Shown piece by piece: positions 34,925 through 43,959 of a DNA stretch of 64,000 bases. The translations under genes and the position numbers were made by a program. Where the stretch lies: the NCBI RefSeq assembly GCF_000222485.1, contig NC_015914.1:5934001-5998000 (forward strand), given 5' to 3'. Every line of letters starts with the position of its first letter. Positions within the stretch are counted from its first letter, which is position 1. The notes beneath the pieces were generated by a model. It was not told where the DNA came from. It saw only the letters and a program-made list of their open reading frames with translations, and did no database searches. Source of the stretch: Cyclobacterium marinum DSM 745 (GTDB lineage Bacteria; Bacteroidota; Bacteroidia; Cytophagales; Cyclobacteriaceae).

Positions 34925-35785
34925 ATGTTAAATTTAAGAAGGGTTCTTTATTACGGTTTCTTCGTTTTTTTTATTAATAATACTATGGCCCAAGTGGACA
35001 CGGTGAGTCACTATAGCCAGAGCCTAAAAAAAGAAATGCGATATGCCATTACATTTCCTGAAAGTTATAAAGAATCCGAGAAGAATTATCCGGTAGTCTA
35101 CCTTTTACATGGTGCAGGGGGCAATTTTAGCAATTGGCACACAAGTGTTAAAAAGCCGGGCCTATTACCTGACTTAGCCAACCAATATGAAATGTTAATT
35201 GTAACACCTGAGGTGGGGCCTTTTAGTTATTATTACGATAGTCCCTTGATGGATACTGTTCGCTATTCTTCCTACATTGCCATTGACCTCATCAAGGAGA
35301 TTGATGAAAATTACAGGACCATTGCTTCTCGAGAAGGAAGGGCTATCACAGGATTGTCCATGGGTGGCCATGGAGCAATTATGCTTAGTGCAGAAAACCC
35401 TGATTTATTCTATGCAGCAGGAAGCATGAGTGGAGTAATGAATATTGATACCAGTATTTGGGATATCGCCGAAGAAAGAAAAATGCTAGGGAAAAGACAG
35501 CAAAAAGATCTGTTGGGAGAAATATACTATGATGCTCCTTTTAGCCCTTACACGGCCGTAGGCTTAATCGGAAAAATGAAGCAGAATGATGTCCGGATGA
35601 TTATTGATTGTGGCACAAAAGATTTTCTTTTAAAAACAAACCGACAAATGCACCAACTTCTTTTAGCTGCAGGTGTTCCACATGATTATATCGAAAGACC
35701 CGGCGCTCACAATTGGGAGTATTGGACTGAAGCTATTCCATACCACTTTCTATTTTTTAAGCAACAGCTAAAAAAACACCATTAA
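34925..35785 (+). CDS. Secreted esterase (esterase D-like alpha/beta hydrolase)
   Basis: About 286 residues. From ATG 34925 the leader MLNLRRVLYYGFFVFFI ends TMAQ, a good signal peptide; longer frames from 34880 or 34898 are possible but would bury it. The esterase domain shows YPVVYLLHGAGGNFSNW (oxyanion loop), GLSMGGHGAIML (nucleophile Ser), DCGTKDFLL (Asp) and RPGAHNWEYW (His). It belongs to the putative esterase/feruloyl-esterase-like family often found in polysaccharide use. It begins about 50 bases after queA and ends 35 bases before repeat copy 3. Confidence 0.85.
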   Translation: MLNLRRVLYYGFFVFFINNTMAQVDTVSHYSQSLKKEMRYAITFPESYKESEKNYPVVYLLHGAGGNFSNWHTSVKKPGLLPDLANQYEMLIVTPEVGPFSYYYDSPLMDTVRYSSYIAIDLIKEIDENYRTIASREGRAITGLSMGGHGAIMLSAENPDLFYAAGSMSGVMNIDTSIWDIAEERKMLGKRQQKDLLGEIYYDAPFSPYTAVGLIGKMKQNDVRMIIDCGTKDFLLKTNRQMHQLLLAAGVPHDYIERPGAHNWEYWTEAIPYHFLFFKQQLKKHH

Positions 35786-35820
35786 ATATATAGGAATGAA
35801 AATAGGCAATTACAAAAAAT

Positions 35821-35970
35821 AAACCAGTTAGAATAAAAAGTTTTAATCGCAAGCAAATAAGACTGTTTAAAAGTTATAGCAAAGCAATACCATAGTGAAT
35901 TTGAAAATAGCCATTTAGCGGCTGATTGAGGTGACTTCAATAAATAATCGATGATTTTATTTCGACTCAA
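35821..35970 (+). repeat. Dispersed imperfect-palindrome repeat, copy 3 (shortened)
   Basis: About 150 bases in the same orientation as copy 2. It starts AAACCAGTTA (compare AAACCGGATTA), keeps AATCGCAAGCAAATAAGACTG, TAGC...CATAGTGAATTTGAAAA and GCGGCTGATTGAGGTGACTTC, and ends TTTCGACTCAA over the stop codon of the leftward gene. Relative to copy 2 it has lost about 15-20 bases near the left end and accumulated substitutions. It lies between two converging genes. Confidence 0.7.
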
Positions 35971-37253
35971 AACAACTTTTTAATTAACCGCTTGAAAAAT
36001 GGCTCCCTGACCTTTTTTATTTCTTTTTTAAATTCCACTCCAAAAGATTTTTTAATCAAGGGAAAAACTTCCTTCACTTGGCTTTGATTAACCATGCCTT
36101 CTTTCATTCTTTCCATAAATTCATAGGCATTGCATTTCGCTTCCAAAATAGCTTCTATAAACCCAACTCTGAAAGGTAGACCCAAACATGATAGCCCCTT
36201 AACTAAAAAATCTGATTTCCCATATTGGATTCTAAATGAAACTTCTCCTCCGGGATGCTCCCAGTAAAAATTGTGGGTATCTTGACCACAATTAGGGGAT
36301 ATGTCCCCATATTTCCTCCATTCGAGTTCACTAAAAACGCATTGTGAATTATACCAAGAAGCCCCCATTTTAAATTCCCCTTGCGCAAAGCCTCGATTCA
36401 AAAGCCTCGGAGATTGATTTAGGCCGAATGAATTAGCAGAATAGGAAACGAAATGATCCAGCTTAATACCATTTGAATTTGACAGGCCGCCATTACTATC
36501 CATAGCTACCTGCAGAAGGGAGCCTACTGATGCAGTAATAATTGAATGGGCATGCAAGGTTTTGTTCTTTGAAGTTTTAATCTCTAGAAAGTCTTTATCG
36601 CTAATTAAGCTGTTGAATAATAATTGATCTTCATAAATTGATTCAACTCCTAAATACTTTAAATACTTCCCAATTAACCAAGCTTCTTCTTCCGGCAATT
36701 CCGTAAGCGCCAACCTTGCTCCATCGCATATGATGATTGGTACAATGCCAGAATGTAACAATTGAATGGCAATGGAAATAGCAAACATATCTTGACCTTC
36801 TATCAGCACCACTTCCTCATTATTCATCTTATAATCAGCCTGGTAAGCTTCACTTAAAAGGGCACTTAAGCATTGCCTTTCATTAGAAAAAATCTTCCAA
36901 GGCTTTGCCTGCTCAATTAGTAAGTATTCATATTTCTGTTTTCCCCCTCTATGATTGATTACCCTCTGCTCTTTATCAATTGACTCAATGGGGTAACTAT
37001 TGAAAGTAAAAGTTATATTATCTACTTGCATGGCTATGCACTTATCAGATGAAGGAAGTGGATGCTTACCTTTCGCTTTTAGCAAAGCTTCCAATAAAAA
37101 AGGCCCGAGGTCTGATTTTTCGAACAATACAACATTTATTTCTCTATACTTACTTTGACACTTTAACAGGAAATCAATACTGGAAATGCCAATTGCAAGC
37201 AGTACTATATTAACTGTTTGTTTCTTATAATTTGGAGGGAATGTATTTTTCAA
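35967..37253 (-). CDS. Degenerate NAD(P)/FAD oxidoreductase-like protein
   Basis: 428 residues. The overall order resembles the pyridine-nucleotide disulfide oxidoreductase family. There is a first Rossmann-like strand VNIVLLAIGISSIDFLLK, a second nucleotide-domain-like segment EEVVLIEGQDMFAISIAIQL, and a C-terminal region with FYWEHPGGEVSFRIQYGK. That C-terminal region resembles the tail of Bacteroidota oxidoreductases with a YWEHPDGK-type motif. Both dinucleotide-binding GxGxxG motifs are missing: the first reads AIGISS, the second EGQDMF. The segment that usually reads AxGD near the end of the FAD domain is also altered. The frame is intact and long, so it is probably expressed, perhaps as a non-catalytic paralogue. 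Family assignment is moderate. Confidence 0.6.
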   Translation of the reverse strand: MKNTFPPNYKKQTVNIVLLAIGISSIDFLLKCQSKYREINVVLFEKSDLGPFLLEALLKAKGKHPLPSSDKCIAMQVDNITFTFNSYPIESIDKEQRVINHRGGKQKYEYLLIEQAKPWKIFSNERQCLSALLSEAYQADYKMNNEEVVLIEGQDMFAISIAIQLLHSGIVPIIICDGARLALTELPEEEAWLIGKYLKYLGVESIYEDQLLFNSLISDKDFLEIKTSKNKTLHAHSIITASVGSLLQVAMDSNGGLSNSNGIKLDHFVSYSANSFGLNQSPRLLNRGFAQGEFKMGASWYNSQCVFSELEWRKYGDISPNCGQDTHNFYWEHPGGEVSFRIQYGKSDFLVKGLSCLGLPFRVGFIEAILEAKCNAYEFMERMKEGMVNQSQVKEVFPLIKKSFGVEFKKEIKKVREPFFKRLIKKLF

Positions 37254-37681
37254 CTTTATCTTTAATTAAAAAATCTCTTTAATCTAAAAATTAACACAGC
37301 CAACAATCAGGCCAAACAGATTTATCTTTGGATTCCAGTTTTCATGATCACCTTAGGATCTATTTTCTAGCATGAAATTGCACTTAAGTTTACGGGCAAC
37401 TAATAGGTTTAACTTTAATTCCTTTTTGCAATTTAGGATGAAAAATAAAAAAAGATTAACGTTTTTTAAGTCAAAGAGTGTTCAATTCTAAATATAAATT
37501 AAAGTTTTAAATCAAGATTTACTCCCAAATTATTGCAATAAGTAAATCTATCATGCCACTTTTAAGATTTGTTAACAATTATTTTTATGGCATTGAAAAA
37601 AAGCTAGTTTTAATTATAATAAAATATCCTATATTTCAGAAATTTTAATCACATTCATTGACCCATTAGATTCTTCCTTTA
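37254..37681. other. Divergent intergenic region upstream of the STN-receptor operon
   Basis: 428 very AT-rich bases between the degenerate oxidoreductase and the outer-membrane operon. No RNA gene or riboswitch seen. Its main structure is the dyad at 37553-37593, listed separately. Confidence 0.5.
37553..37593. promoter_or_regulatory. Nested dyad symmetry, candidate operator
   Basis: Central palindrome TTGTTAACAA (37569-37578) is flanked at nearly equal distance by ATGCCA (37553-37558) and its complement TGGCAT (37588-37593), giving a 41-base symmetric block. It lies 89 bases before the first gene of the outer-membrane operon. Chance in AT-rich DNA is possible. Confidence 0.3.
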
Positions 37682-38383
37682 ATGTTCAGAGCAATATTTA
37701 TGGCAATTCTTTTAACAGGATCTTTTCAGGTTAAAGGTCAGGAATCTAAGTCAGAACTATTGGTAGGAAAGTATGAGGAGATCATACAATTTTTTCCTGA
37801 GATCAATACAGGTACACATTATATTGAAGAAAATAGGTCATTGGATGGACATCCTTTTTATCTATCTGCTAAAATGGATTTGGGTGCTATAACCATAGCA
37901 GAAAACCACTTCGAGGATGTGCCTTTACAATATGATATATGGGAGGATTGGGTCATATCATTTTCATCCGCATTTCATCAAAGGATGATTTTAAACCACT
38001 TGAAAATTGACAGCTTCAAATTGAATGACAGCTCTTATTTTGTCAAAAAGGAAAAACCGAATGATTTTTTGTTTCATAGAAACGGATTTTATAGAGAGAT
38101 TGAGACAGGTGAAATCGGTTTATATGCCAAACACAGGAAACAAAAAAAGCAGGAAACCTCTACCATAGAACTTGTTAGAAGTTATGAGGAGGTGATCAAG
38201 TACTTTTTTGAAATTGAAGGAAAACTGGTGGAGGTGCCCAAAAAAAGTAAAATTTTTGAGACCTTAGGTATGGCTAAGAAAACTGCAAAAAAAGAGCTAA
38301 AAGCATTGGGTCTTAGGTATAAAAAAAATAGGGAAACTTATTTGAGAACTTTGGTGAATATGTCGAATAACGTCCAACAATGA
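37682..38383 (+). CDS. Secreted protein of unknown function, first gene of a TonB-receptor operon
   Basis: 233 residues that I do not assign to a family. A short signal peptide (about 1-20, ending FQVKGQ) precedes a mostly polar, probably periplasmic or surface region. Two copies of a similar phrase occur: LVGKYEEIIQFFPEIN (about 27-42) and LVRSYEEVIKYFFEIEG (about 162-178). The protein may therefore be an ancient duplication or a two-lobed fold. The C-terminus is Lys-rich. It overlaps the TonB receptor by four bases (ATGA), so it is translationally coupled and probably an accessory of the receptor. Confidence 0.7.
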   Translation: MFRAIFMAILLTGSFQVKGQESKSELLVGKYEEIIQFFPEINTGTHYIEENRSLDGHPFYLSAKMDLGAITIAENHFEDVPLQYDIWEDWVISFSSAFHQRMILNHLKIDSFKLNDSSYFVKKEKPNDFLFHRNGFYREIETGEIGLYAKHRKQKKQETSTIELVRSYEEVIKYFFEIEGKLVEVPKKSKIFETLGMAKKTAKKELKALGLRYKKNRETYLRTLVNMSNNVQQ

Positions 38384-41142
38384 TTAAGAAATTATTTAGG
38401 TTAACTAGTTTTCTTTGTTTGATATGCCTGCAATATACATTTGCACAAACACCAAGTGAGGAAAGAATTTCAGGGATTTTTTCGGGAATTTCTTTTGGTC
38501 AGTTTTCCCAAATGATTGAAAGCAAATCCGATTATCGCATGTTTTTCAAACCTTCAGATGTCGACAGTCTCATCATCAATGTCAATGCCTACGAAAGCAC
38601 AATTGAGAATTTATTGAATGAAATTTTCAAAGGATCGGATCTCTTGTACGCGATCGACAATGAAAAAAGGATTTTCATTAGCCGGGGAACTTCATTGAAT
38701 ATGAAATTACCTATGGATTTTTTTGATATCAAATCCCCCTCCGGGAGTTTAATTCCGACCACTTCAATTCAAAAAGAAAGTAATGATCGGTCTTTTGCAA
38801 AAAACAGACTTTGGGAAATAGGTAATAATAATGATGCCCCGGGTGCAAAAGTGGCCGTATTAAAGGGAAAAATTACAAGCTTTGAGTCCGGAGAGCCAAT
38901 TATTGGCGCCTTGATCTATACAACCGCACAGGATGCCAAGTCTATTTCAGATGAAGAAGGGAACTATACCATAACCTTAAGCAAAGGGCGCCATACGCTG
39001 GTTTTCCAAAATTTTGGAGCTTATCAGGAACAACGGCAAGTTAATTTACGTGGAGATGGGGTTTTAAATGTTGCAATGGATGACAATATTATTTCATTGA
39101 ATCAAGTTACTGTAACCTCTGAAAAATCTGCCAATATAGAACGTCCTGAAATGGGGCTTTCCTCCATCACCGTCCAATCATTAAAAAAATTACCTGCTGT
39201 ATTAGGGGAGGTGGATGTGCTTCGAGCAATACTTACCTTACCGGGAGTAAAGACCGTTGGCGAGGCGAGTGCCGGATTTAATGTACGAGGAGGAGCAGCG
39301 GATCAAAACTTGATTTTATTCAATGGGGCAACAATTTACAACCCAACCCATCTTTTTGGGCTTTTTTCTGCATTCAACCCCGATATGGTAGAAAGCGTAG
39401 ATTTATACAAGGCGGGAGTACCTGTAAAATTTGGTGGAAGATTATCTTCTGTGCTTGATATTCAGAGCAAGTTTGGCAATTCAGAAAAACTTAAGGGTGG
39501 CGGTGGCATTGGCCTAATGACCAGTCGCTTGTACTTGGAAGGCCCACTTTCTGAAAAAACAACCTTTGCTGTCGGGGGAAGAACGACTTATTCCAATTGG
39601 TTATTTGGATTGTTGGATGAAGATTCAGAATTCCGAAATAGCCGTGCTTCGTTTCATGATTTAAACCTAAACATGAAACACAAAATGAATGAAAACAATG
39701 AATTTACCCTTTCTGCTTATTGGAGTAAGGATGCCTTTAGATTTGATAAGGATACCGTATTCAATTATCAGAATTTAAACCTTAGTGCTTCCTGGACCCA
39801 TTACTTCAGCGATCGCCTTGAAGGTAAATTTCACATAGGCCATGACCAATATACTTTTGACATTCAGAGTGAGCAAGATCCCCTAAATGCCTTTACATTT
39901 GGTTTTGGTATGGATCAAAGCAGTTGGAAAAACCACTTTACTTATGATTTAAACGACAAACATCAATTGAGTTTTGGCATGAATGCCATCTATTATAACC
40001 TCAACCCGGGTGAACAAGTACCCAAAGGAAGTGAATCAATACTTCTGCATGAACAAGTAAGCCGTGAAAAAGCATTGGAAACCTCTTTTTTCTTAGGGGA
40101 TGAATATGAATTTAATCCAAAGCTAATGTTCAGTTATGGATTGAGATACGTTGTTTACAACTACTTGGGCCCAAATACGGTCAATGAATACCCAAGCAAT
40201 TCTATAAAGACTGAAGAAACCAAAATAGGTGAAACATCTTATTCTTCAGGGGAAATAATTAACACTTACCAAGGTCCTGAGGTTAGATTTTCTGCACGAT
40301 ACGCTTTAGATAATTTCACTTCAATCAAGGCAGGATACAACAGTATGAGACAGCACTTACACATGCTTACCAATACTTCGGCAATTGCTCCTACAGATAC
40401 TTGGAAGTTAAGCGACCCTCATTTAGCTCCTCAACTTGGAGATCAATGGGCCATTGGCTTTTTCAAAAATTTCCGTTCCAATATCATCGAAACTTCAGCA
40501 GAAATTTACTACCGAAAAATGAGAAATTTGGTAGATTTTAGAAGTGGGGCATCTTTAATCCTCAATGACAATATTGAACAAGATGTGATCAATACCCAAG
40601 GAAAGGCATATGGTATAGAACTAATGGCAAAAAAGACGGAAGGGAAATTGAATGGTTGGATAAGTTATACTTATTCAAGGTCTTTGTTCAGGACCAACCC
40701 TGAAGAGTTGGGCGAGATGGTCAATAGAGGAAAGTTTTATCCAAGCAATTTTGACCAACCTCATGATATTATGTTTGCAGGAAATTTTGAATTTACCAAA
40801 CGGATAAATACTTCTATAAATGCCAATTACAGTACAGGCAGACCGATTACATTGCCTATTGCCAAATTTTATTACAATGGCTCAGAAAGAGTTTACTATT
40901 CTGACCGAAATGCTTACCGAATACCGGACTATTTCAGGGTAGACCTGTCTTTTAATATTGAAGGAAACCATAAAGTCAGAAAACTAGCCCATGCTTCTTG
41001 GTCAATGGGTGTTTATAATTTACTTGGTCGAGCAAATCCTTATTCGGTTTACTTTTCTCCTGAAAATGGAACCATACAAGGCTACAAGCTTTCAATATTT
41101 GCTAGACCTATTCCATTTATCACCTATAATTTTAAATTTTAA
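38380..41142 (+). CDS. TonB-dependent receptor with STN and CarboxypepD_reg-like domains
   Basis: 920 residues. Signal peptide of about 22 residues; STN/secretin-type N-terminal domain (about 33-103, with SFGQFSQMIESKSDYRMFF and LLNEIFKGSDLLYAI). Next is a CarboxypepD_reg-like domain (about 163-245), then the plug (about 258-370, with AGFNVRGGAADQNLILFNG and FGGRLSSVLDI). A beta-barrel runs to the terminal FITYNFKF. The STN domain usually contacts a FecR-type anti-sigma factor, yet no fecI/fecR pair is in this window. It is coupled to the gene before it (4-base overlap) and to the DUF4249 lipoprotein gene after it (1-base overlap). Substrate unknown. Confidence 0.92.
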   Translation: MIKKLFRLTSFLCLICLQYTFAQTPSEERISGIFSGISFGQFSQMIESKSDYRMFFKPSDVDSLIINVNAYESTIENLLNEIFKGSDLLYAIDNEKRIFISRGTSLNMKLPMDFFDIKSPSGSLIPTTSIQKESNDRSFAKNRLWEIGNNNDAPGAKVAVLKGKITSFESGEPIIGALIYTTAQDAKSISDEEGNYTITLSKGRHTLVFQNFGAYQEQRQVNLRGDGVLNVAMDDNIISLNQVTVTSEKSANIERPEMGLSSITVQSLKKLPAVLGEVDVLRAILTLPGVKTVGEASAGFNVRGGAADQNLILFNGATIYNPTHLFGLFSAFNPDMVESVDLYKAGVPVKFGGRLSSVLDIQSKFGNSEKLKGGGGIGLMTSRLYLEGPLSEKTTFAVGGRTTYSNWLFGLLDEDSEFRNSRASFHDLNLNMKHKMNENNEFTLSAYWSKDAFRFDKDTVFNYQNLNLSASWTHYFSDRLEGKFHIGHDQYTFDIQSEQDPLNAFTFGFGMDQSSWKNHFTYDLNDKHQLSFGMNAIYYNLNPGEQVPKGSESILLHEQVSREKALETSFFLGDEYEFNPKLMFSYGLRYVVYNYLGPNTVNEYPSNSIKTEETKIGETSYSSGEIINTYQGPEVRFSARYALDNFTSIKAGYNSMRQHLHMLTNTSAIAPTDTWKLSDPHLAPQLGDQWAIGFFKNFRSNIIETSAEIYYRKMRNLVDFRSGASLILNDNIEQDVINTQGKAYGIELMAKKTEGKLNGWISYTYSRSLFRTNPEELGEMVNRGKFYPSNFDQPHDIMFAGNFEFTKRINTSINANYSTGRPITLPIAKFYYNGSERVYYSDRNAYRIPDYFRVDLSFNIEGNHKVRKLAHASWSMGVYNLLGRANPYSVYFSPENGTIQGYKLSIFARPIPFITYNFKF

Positions 41143-42299
41143 TGAATACCAAAATAAATAAATCACAGTATCATGTGCTACTGGGTATTCTTTTACTCTT
41201 CTTTGGTTGTAGGGAGCCATTTTCTCCTGAACTAAAAGAGTTAAACGATAATATTTTGGTAGTAGAAGGTTTTATTGAAGTTGGAGGTGGTACTACAAGC
41301 ATAAACTTAAGTTGGGCTTCAACCCTCTACAGCGATATACCTCAATTCTCTGTGCCGGGTGCTAGCCTTTTTCTTACCACTGATAATGGTGATAGTTGGG
41401 AGTTAGAATCCGATAATTTTGGCTCTTATATAACTGAGGAATATTTACCGGAAGATGAGATATATACCCTCAGCATTAATTTAAGCAATGGCGATAGTTA
41501 CGTTTCTGATAAAATAGTCCCTATCGTTAGCCCTGATTTTAATATCACCTTTACTCAAGAGGATGGGGATGTTCAAATCTATAGCAATACGACAGGCAAT
41601 GATGAAGCAGAATATTTTCTCTGGCAATATGAAGAGGCTTGGATATACCGTACTCCCCATACTTCTTTCTTTAACTACGACAAAGAAACTGGAGAAATGG
41701 TTGGCATACCCTTGGACCAATTGACCAATCGCTGTTATAATTTTGATCAATCAAGTAGAGTTATATTAGAGGTATCCTCTCGCTTTGAAGACAGCCGAAT
41801 ATTTCAAAAAGAATTACTAACCATTGATAGCCTATCTGAAAAATTAGGAATCCGTTATAGAATCAAAGCAAAGCAATATGCGATCAACAGCGAGGCCTAT
41901 ATTTTCTGGGAGGGAATCAGAAGAAATTCTGACGATATCGGTGGTATCTTTAGCCCTCTTCCCTCTGCGGTGGAAAGTAATATTCACTCAGTTAACAATC
42001 CGGATGAATCAGTGATCGGATACATTTCTGCAGGTAAATCCAAGGAGAAAATTCTCTACATCAATTCTAGTGATGTGGCGCCATGGAGGCCTTCAATCCA
42101 AGATTATTTCGGCTGCATAATCGATACGATTGCTCCACAGGATTATCAAGAAGTATTCGGTTTATTGAACTATATACCATTATATGAATATTGTGATGAT
42201 TTACCTTGTGGAGGCTATTTTGCCTCTACAGAGGGCTGTACAGATTGTAGACTTAGAGGAGGAGTGCTTGAAAAACCAGATTATTGGGAAGATGAATAA
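41142..42299 (+). CDS. DUF4249 family lipoprotein
   Basis: 385-residue predicted lipoprotein, Cys23 after LLLFFG. The DUF4249 pattern is clear: REPFSPELKELNDNILVVEGFIEVG at the N-terminus, then repeated beta-rich segments (SINLSWASTL, GASLFLTTDNGDSWELES). The C-terminal Cys-rich stretch YEYCDDLPCGGYFASTEGCTDC, here written with its cysteines spaced C-x4-C-x9-C-x2-C, probably forms disulfides or binds metal. DUF4249 proteins regularly follow STN-TonB receptors and are thought to act as their surface partners, in the way SusD does for SusC. Overlaps the next gene by eight bases. Confidence 0.88.
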   Translation: MNTKINKSQYHVLLGILLLFFGCREPFSPELKELNDNILVVEGFIEVGGGTTSINLSWASTLYSDIPQFSVPGASLFLTTDNGDSWELESDNFGSYITEEYLPEDEIYTLSINLSNGDSYVSDKIVPIVSPDFNITFTQEDGDVQIYSNTTGNDEAEYFLWQYEEAWIYRTPHTSFFNYDKETGEMVGIPLDQLTNRCYNFDQSSRVILEVSSRFEDSRIFQKELLTIDSLSEKLGIRYRIKAKQYAINSEAYIFWEGIRRNSDDIGGIFSPLPSAVESNIHSVNNPDESVIGYISAGKSKEKILYINSSDVAPWRPSIQDYFGCIIDTIAPQDYQEVFGLLNYIPLYEYCDDLPCGGYFASTEGCTDCRLRGGVLEKPDYWEDE

Positions 42300-43932
42300 T
42301 CAATATTTTCATACCCGAACCCTTGTTTTATTGGGATTTTGCTTTAGCTACTGCTATTTAGGCATGGCCCAATCGACCGTCAGTCTTCCTGAAGAAGAAG
42401 TTTATGTTCAAGTCGTAAACCCTGTTTCTTTAACAGAGGATTACCTTTGGCTGGAGGTTTCAGTAGTCTCTGGAAATAAACCTAGCACCTCTAAGGTGAT
42501 TTATATGGAGCTCTTGGATAGAAATGGAATATCTGTGGCTGGAGAACTCGCTAAGCTGGAAAATGGAAAAGTCCACTCCTATTTACAAATCCCCCCTGAA
42601 CTTTCCTCAGACAATTACCTATTGCGGGTGTATACAAGAATTAGCCCTTATATTTCAGGTGAAAAGGGAGTTTTTCAATCCATGGTTTCAATTATAAATC
42701 CGCAAAAGCCACCGGTGATTGATTCTAGCCCCCAAACTGAAGTCAAAGACCTCCCCAGTTATCTAAATCCAGGGTATATAGATTTAAAAGACAGTCTGAT
42801 AGAAGTATCTTTGCCCCTGCCTGGCGCCAGAGACATTTCAATTGTAATTAATAAAGCAAGTCCTTTGGACCATCTTGACGCCACGATTAATTTTAATGAA
42901 ATGTATACTACCGGTACCAGTTCGAATCAAGACCTAATCCCGGAATTATACGGCCATATCGTCAAGGGTAAAATTCTAGAAAGTGTCTTTGATACCACTG
43001 AAGTATTTTTCTTAACCCTCCATGGCCATCAATCCCATATGTTTGTAGACAAACCAAATGAAAAGGGAGATGTATATTTCGACACAGGAAATTTTTCTTA
43101 CTTTGATTATGCCGTCATTCAATCTACGAGACCAGATGAACAGGTAAATTTCATACTATCTTCACCATTCTGGGAGGAAACACCCAATGAGAATTTCACT
43201 CTTCCTGTCTTGAAACTTAGTCCTAGAGACGAAGCATTTATTAAAGATAAGATTTTAGCCAGAGCTAGTCATCAATATTACCTGGCTCCCATTGAAATAC
43301 CACTAGCTCCTCTACCTTTTCAATACATCACAGACTACAGTTATCAACTGGATGATTACAACCGTTTTGAGGATATGGCCACCACCATTAGAGAATATGT
43401 TCCCATGGTATTGGTACGCAGTCAAAACCGAAAAACAATTTTTAAAAACTTTAACATTCCTTATAACCTAGTATTTAAAGAAAGTCCCTTGCTAGTAATT
43501 GATGGAATGCCTGTATTTGACAGTGAAGCATTTGCTAATTTTAACCCAAAAGGTATCAAAAGTATGGACATCGTCAATCGGTACTTTTATATCAATGACT
43601 TAAGGTTTACAGGCATGGTAAACCTCACCTCCTATAAAAATGATTTTGGAGGTTTTGACCTGCCAAAGAATGCCTTGTTTATCACCTATAAAGGCTTGCA
43701 AAAACCTTATCAATTCTATGCGGGATCAGAAGCGACTAATAAGGGATCTTATTTCCCTGATTTCAGAAGTATTTTAACATGGCAATCCAACAAAGAAATT
43801 GATACCAATGGAATGCTCAATTTCACCTTCAAGCCTTCCCTTTTAAAAGGAAACTTCGAGCTGAAGGTTCGTTATAGAGCAGGTCAAAATAAGACTTTTA
43901 ACACTACCAACTATTTACTTAAACTGAACTGA
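42292..43932 (+). CDS. Large secreted protein with MG2-like N-terminal region, unknown function
   Basis: 546 residues from ATG 42292; an earlier in-frame ATG at 42184 lies inside the DUF4249 gene and would destroy the signal peptide. The leader MNNQYFHTRTLVLLGF ends MAQ at about residue 25. The N-terminal region (DYLWLEVSVVSG, VIYMELLDRNGISVAGE, SDNYLLRVYTRI) resembles macroglobulin MG2-like beta domains of Bacteroidota surface proteins. Later parts, such as FKESPLLVIDGMPVFD and NFTFKPSLLKGNFELKVRYR, resemble plug-like and carboxypeptidase-regulatory segments of the same proteins. Last gene of the four-gene operon. Function unknown; an outer-membrane accessory role is inferred from context. 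Confidence 0.75.
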   Translation: MNNQYFHTRTLVLLGFCFSYCYLGMAQSTVSLPEEEVYVQVVNPVSLTEDYLWLEVSVVSGNKPSTSKVIYMELLDRNGISVAGELAKLENGKVHSYLQIPPELSSDNYLLRVYTRISPYISGEKGVFQSMVSIINPQKPPVIDSSPQTEVKDLPSYLNPGYIDLKDSLIEVSLPLPGARDISIVINKASPLDHLDATINFNEMYTTGTSSNQDLIPELYGHIVKGKILESVFDTTEVFFLTLHGHQSHMFVDKPNEKGDVYFDTGNFSYFDYAVIQSTRPDEQVNFILSSPFWEETPNENFTLPVLKLSPRDEAFIKDKILARASHQYYLAPIEIPLAPLPFQYITDYSYQLDDYNRFEDMATTIREYVPMVLVRSQNRKTIFKNFNIPYNLVFKESPLLVIDGMPVFDSEAFANFNPKGIKSMDIVNRYFYINDLRFTGMVNLTSYKNDFGGFDLPKNALFITYKGLQKPYQFYAGSEATNKGSYFPDFRSILTWQSNKEIDTNGMLNFTFKPSLLKGNFELKVRYRAGQNKTFNTTNYLLKLN

Positions 43933-43959
43933 TAGAATAACTGATTTTTTTTGTTTAAA

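Noticed and set aside
35782..35970. Leftward 62-codon frame
   Set aside because: Coincides with repeat copy 3 and has no protein similarity I recognise.
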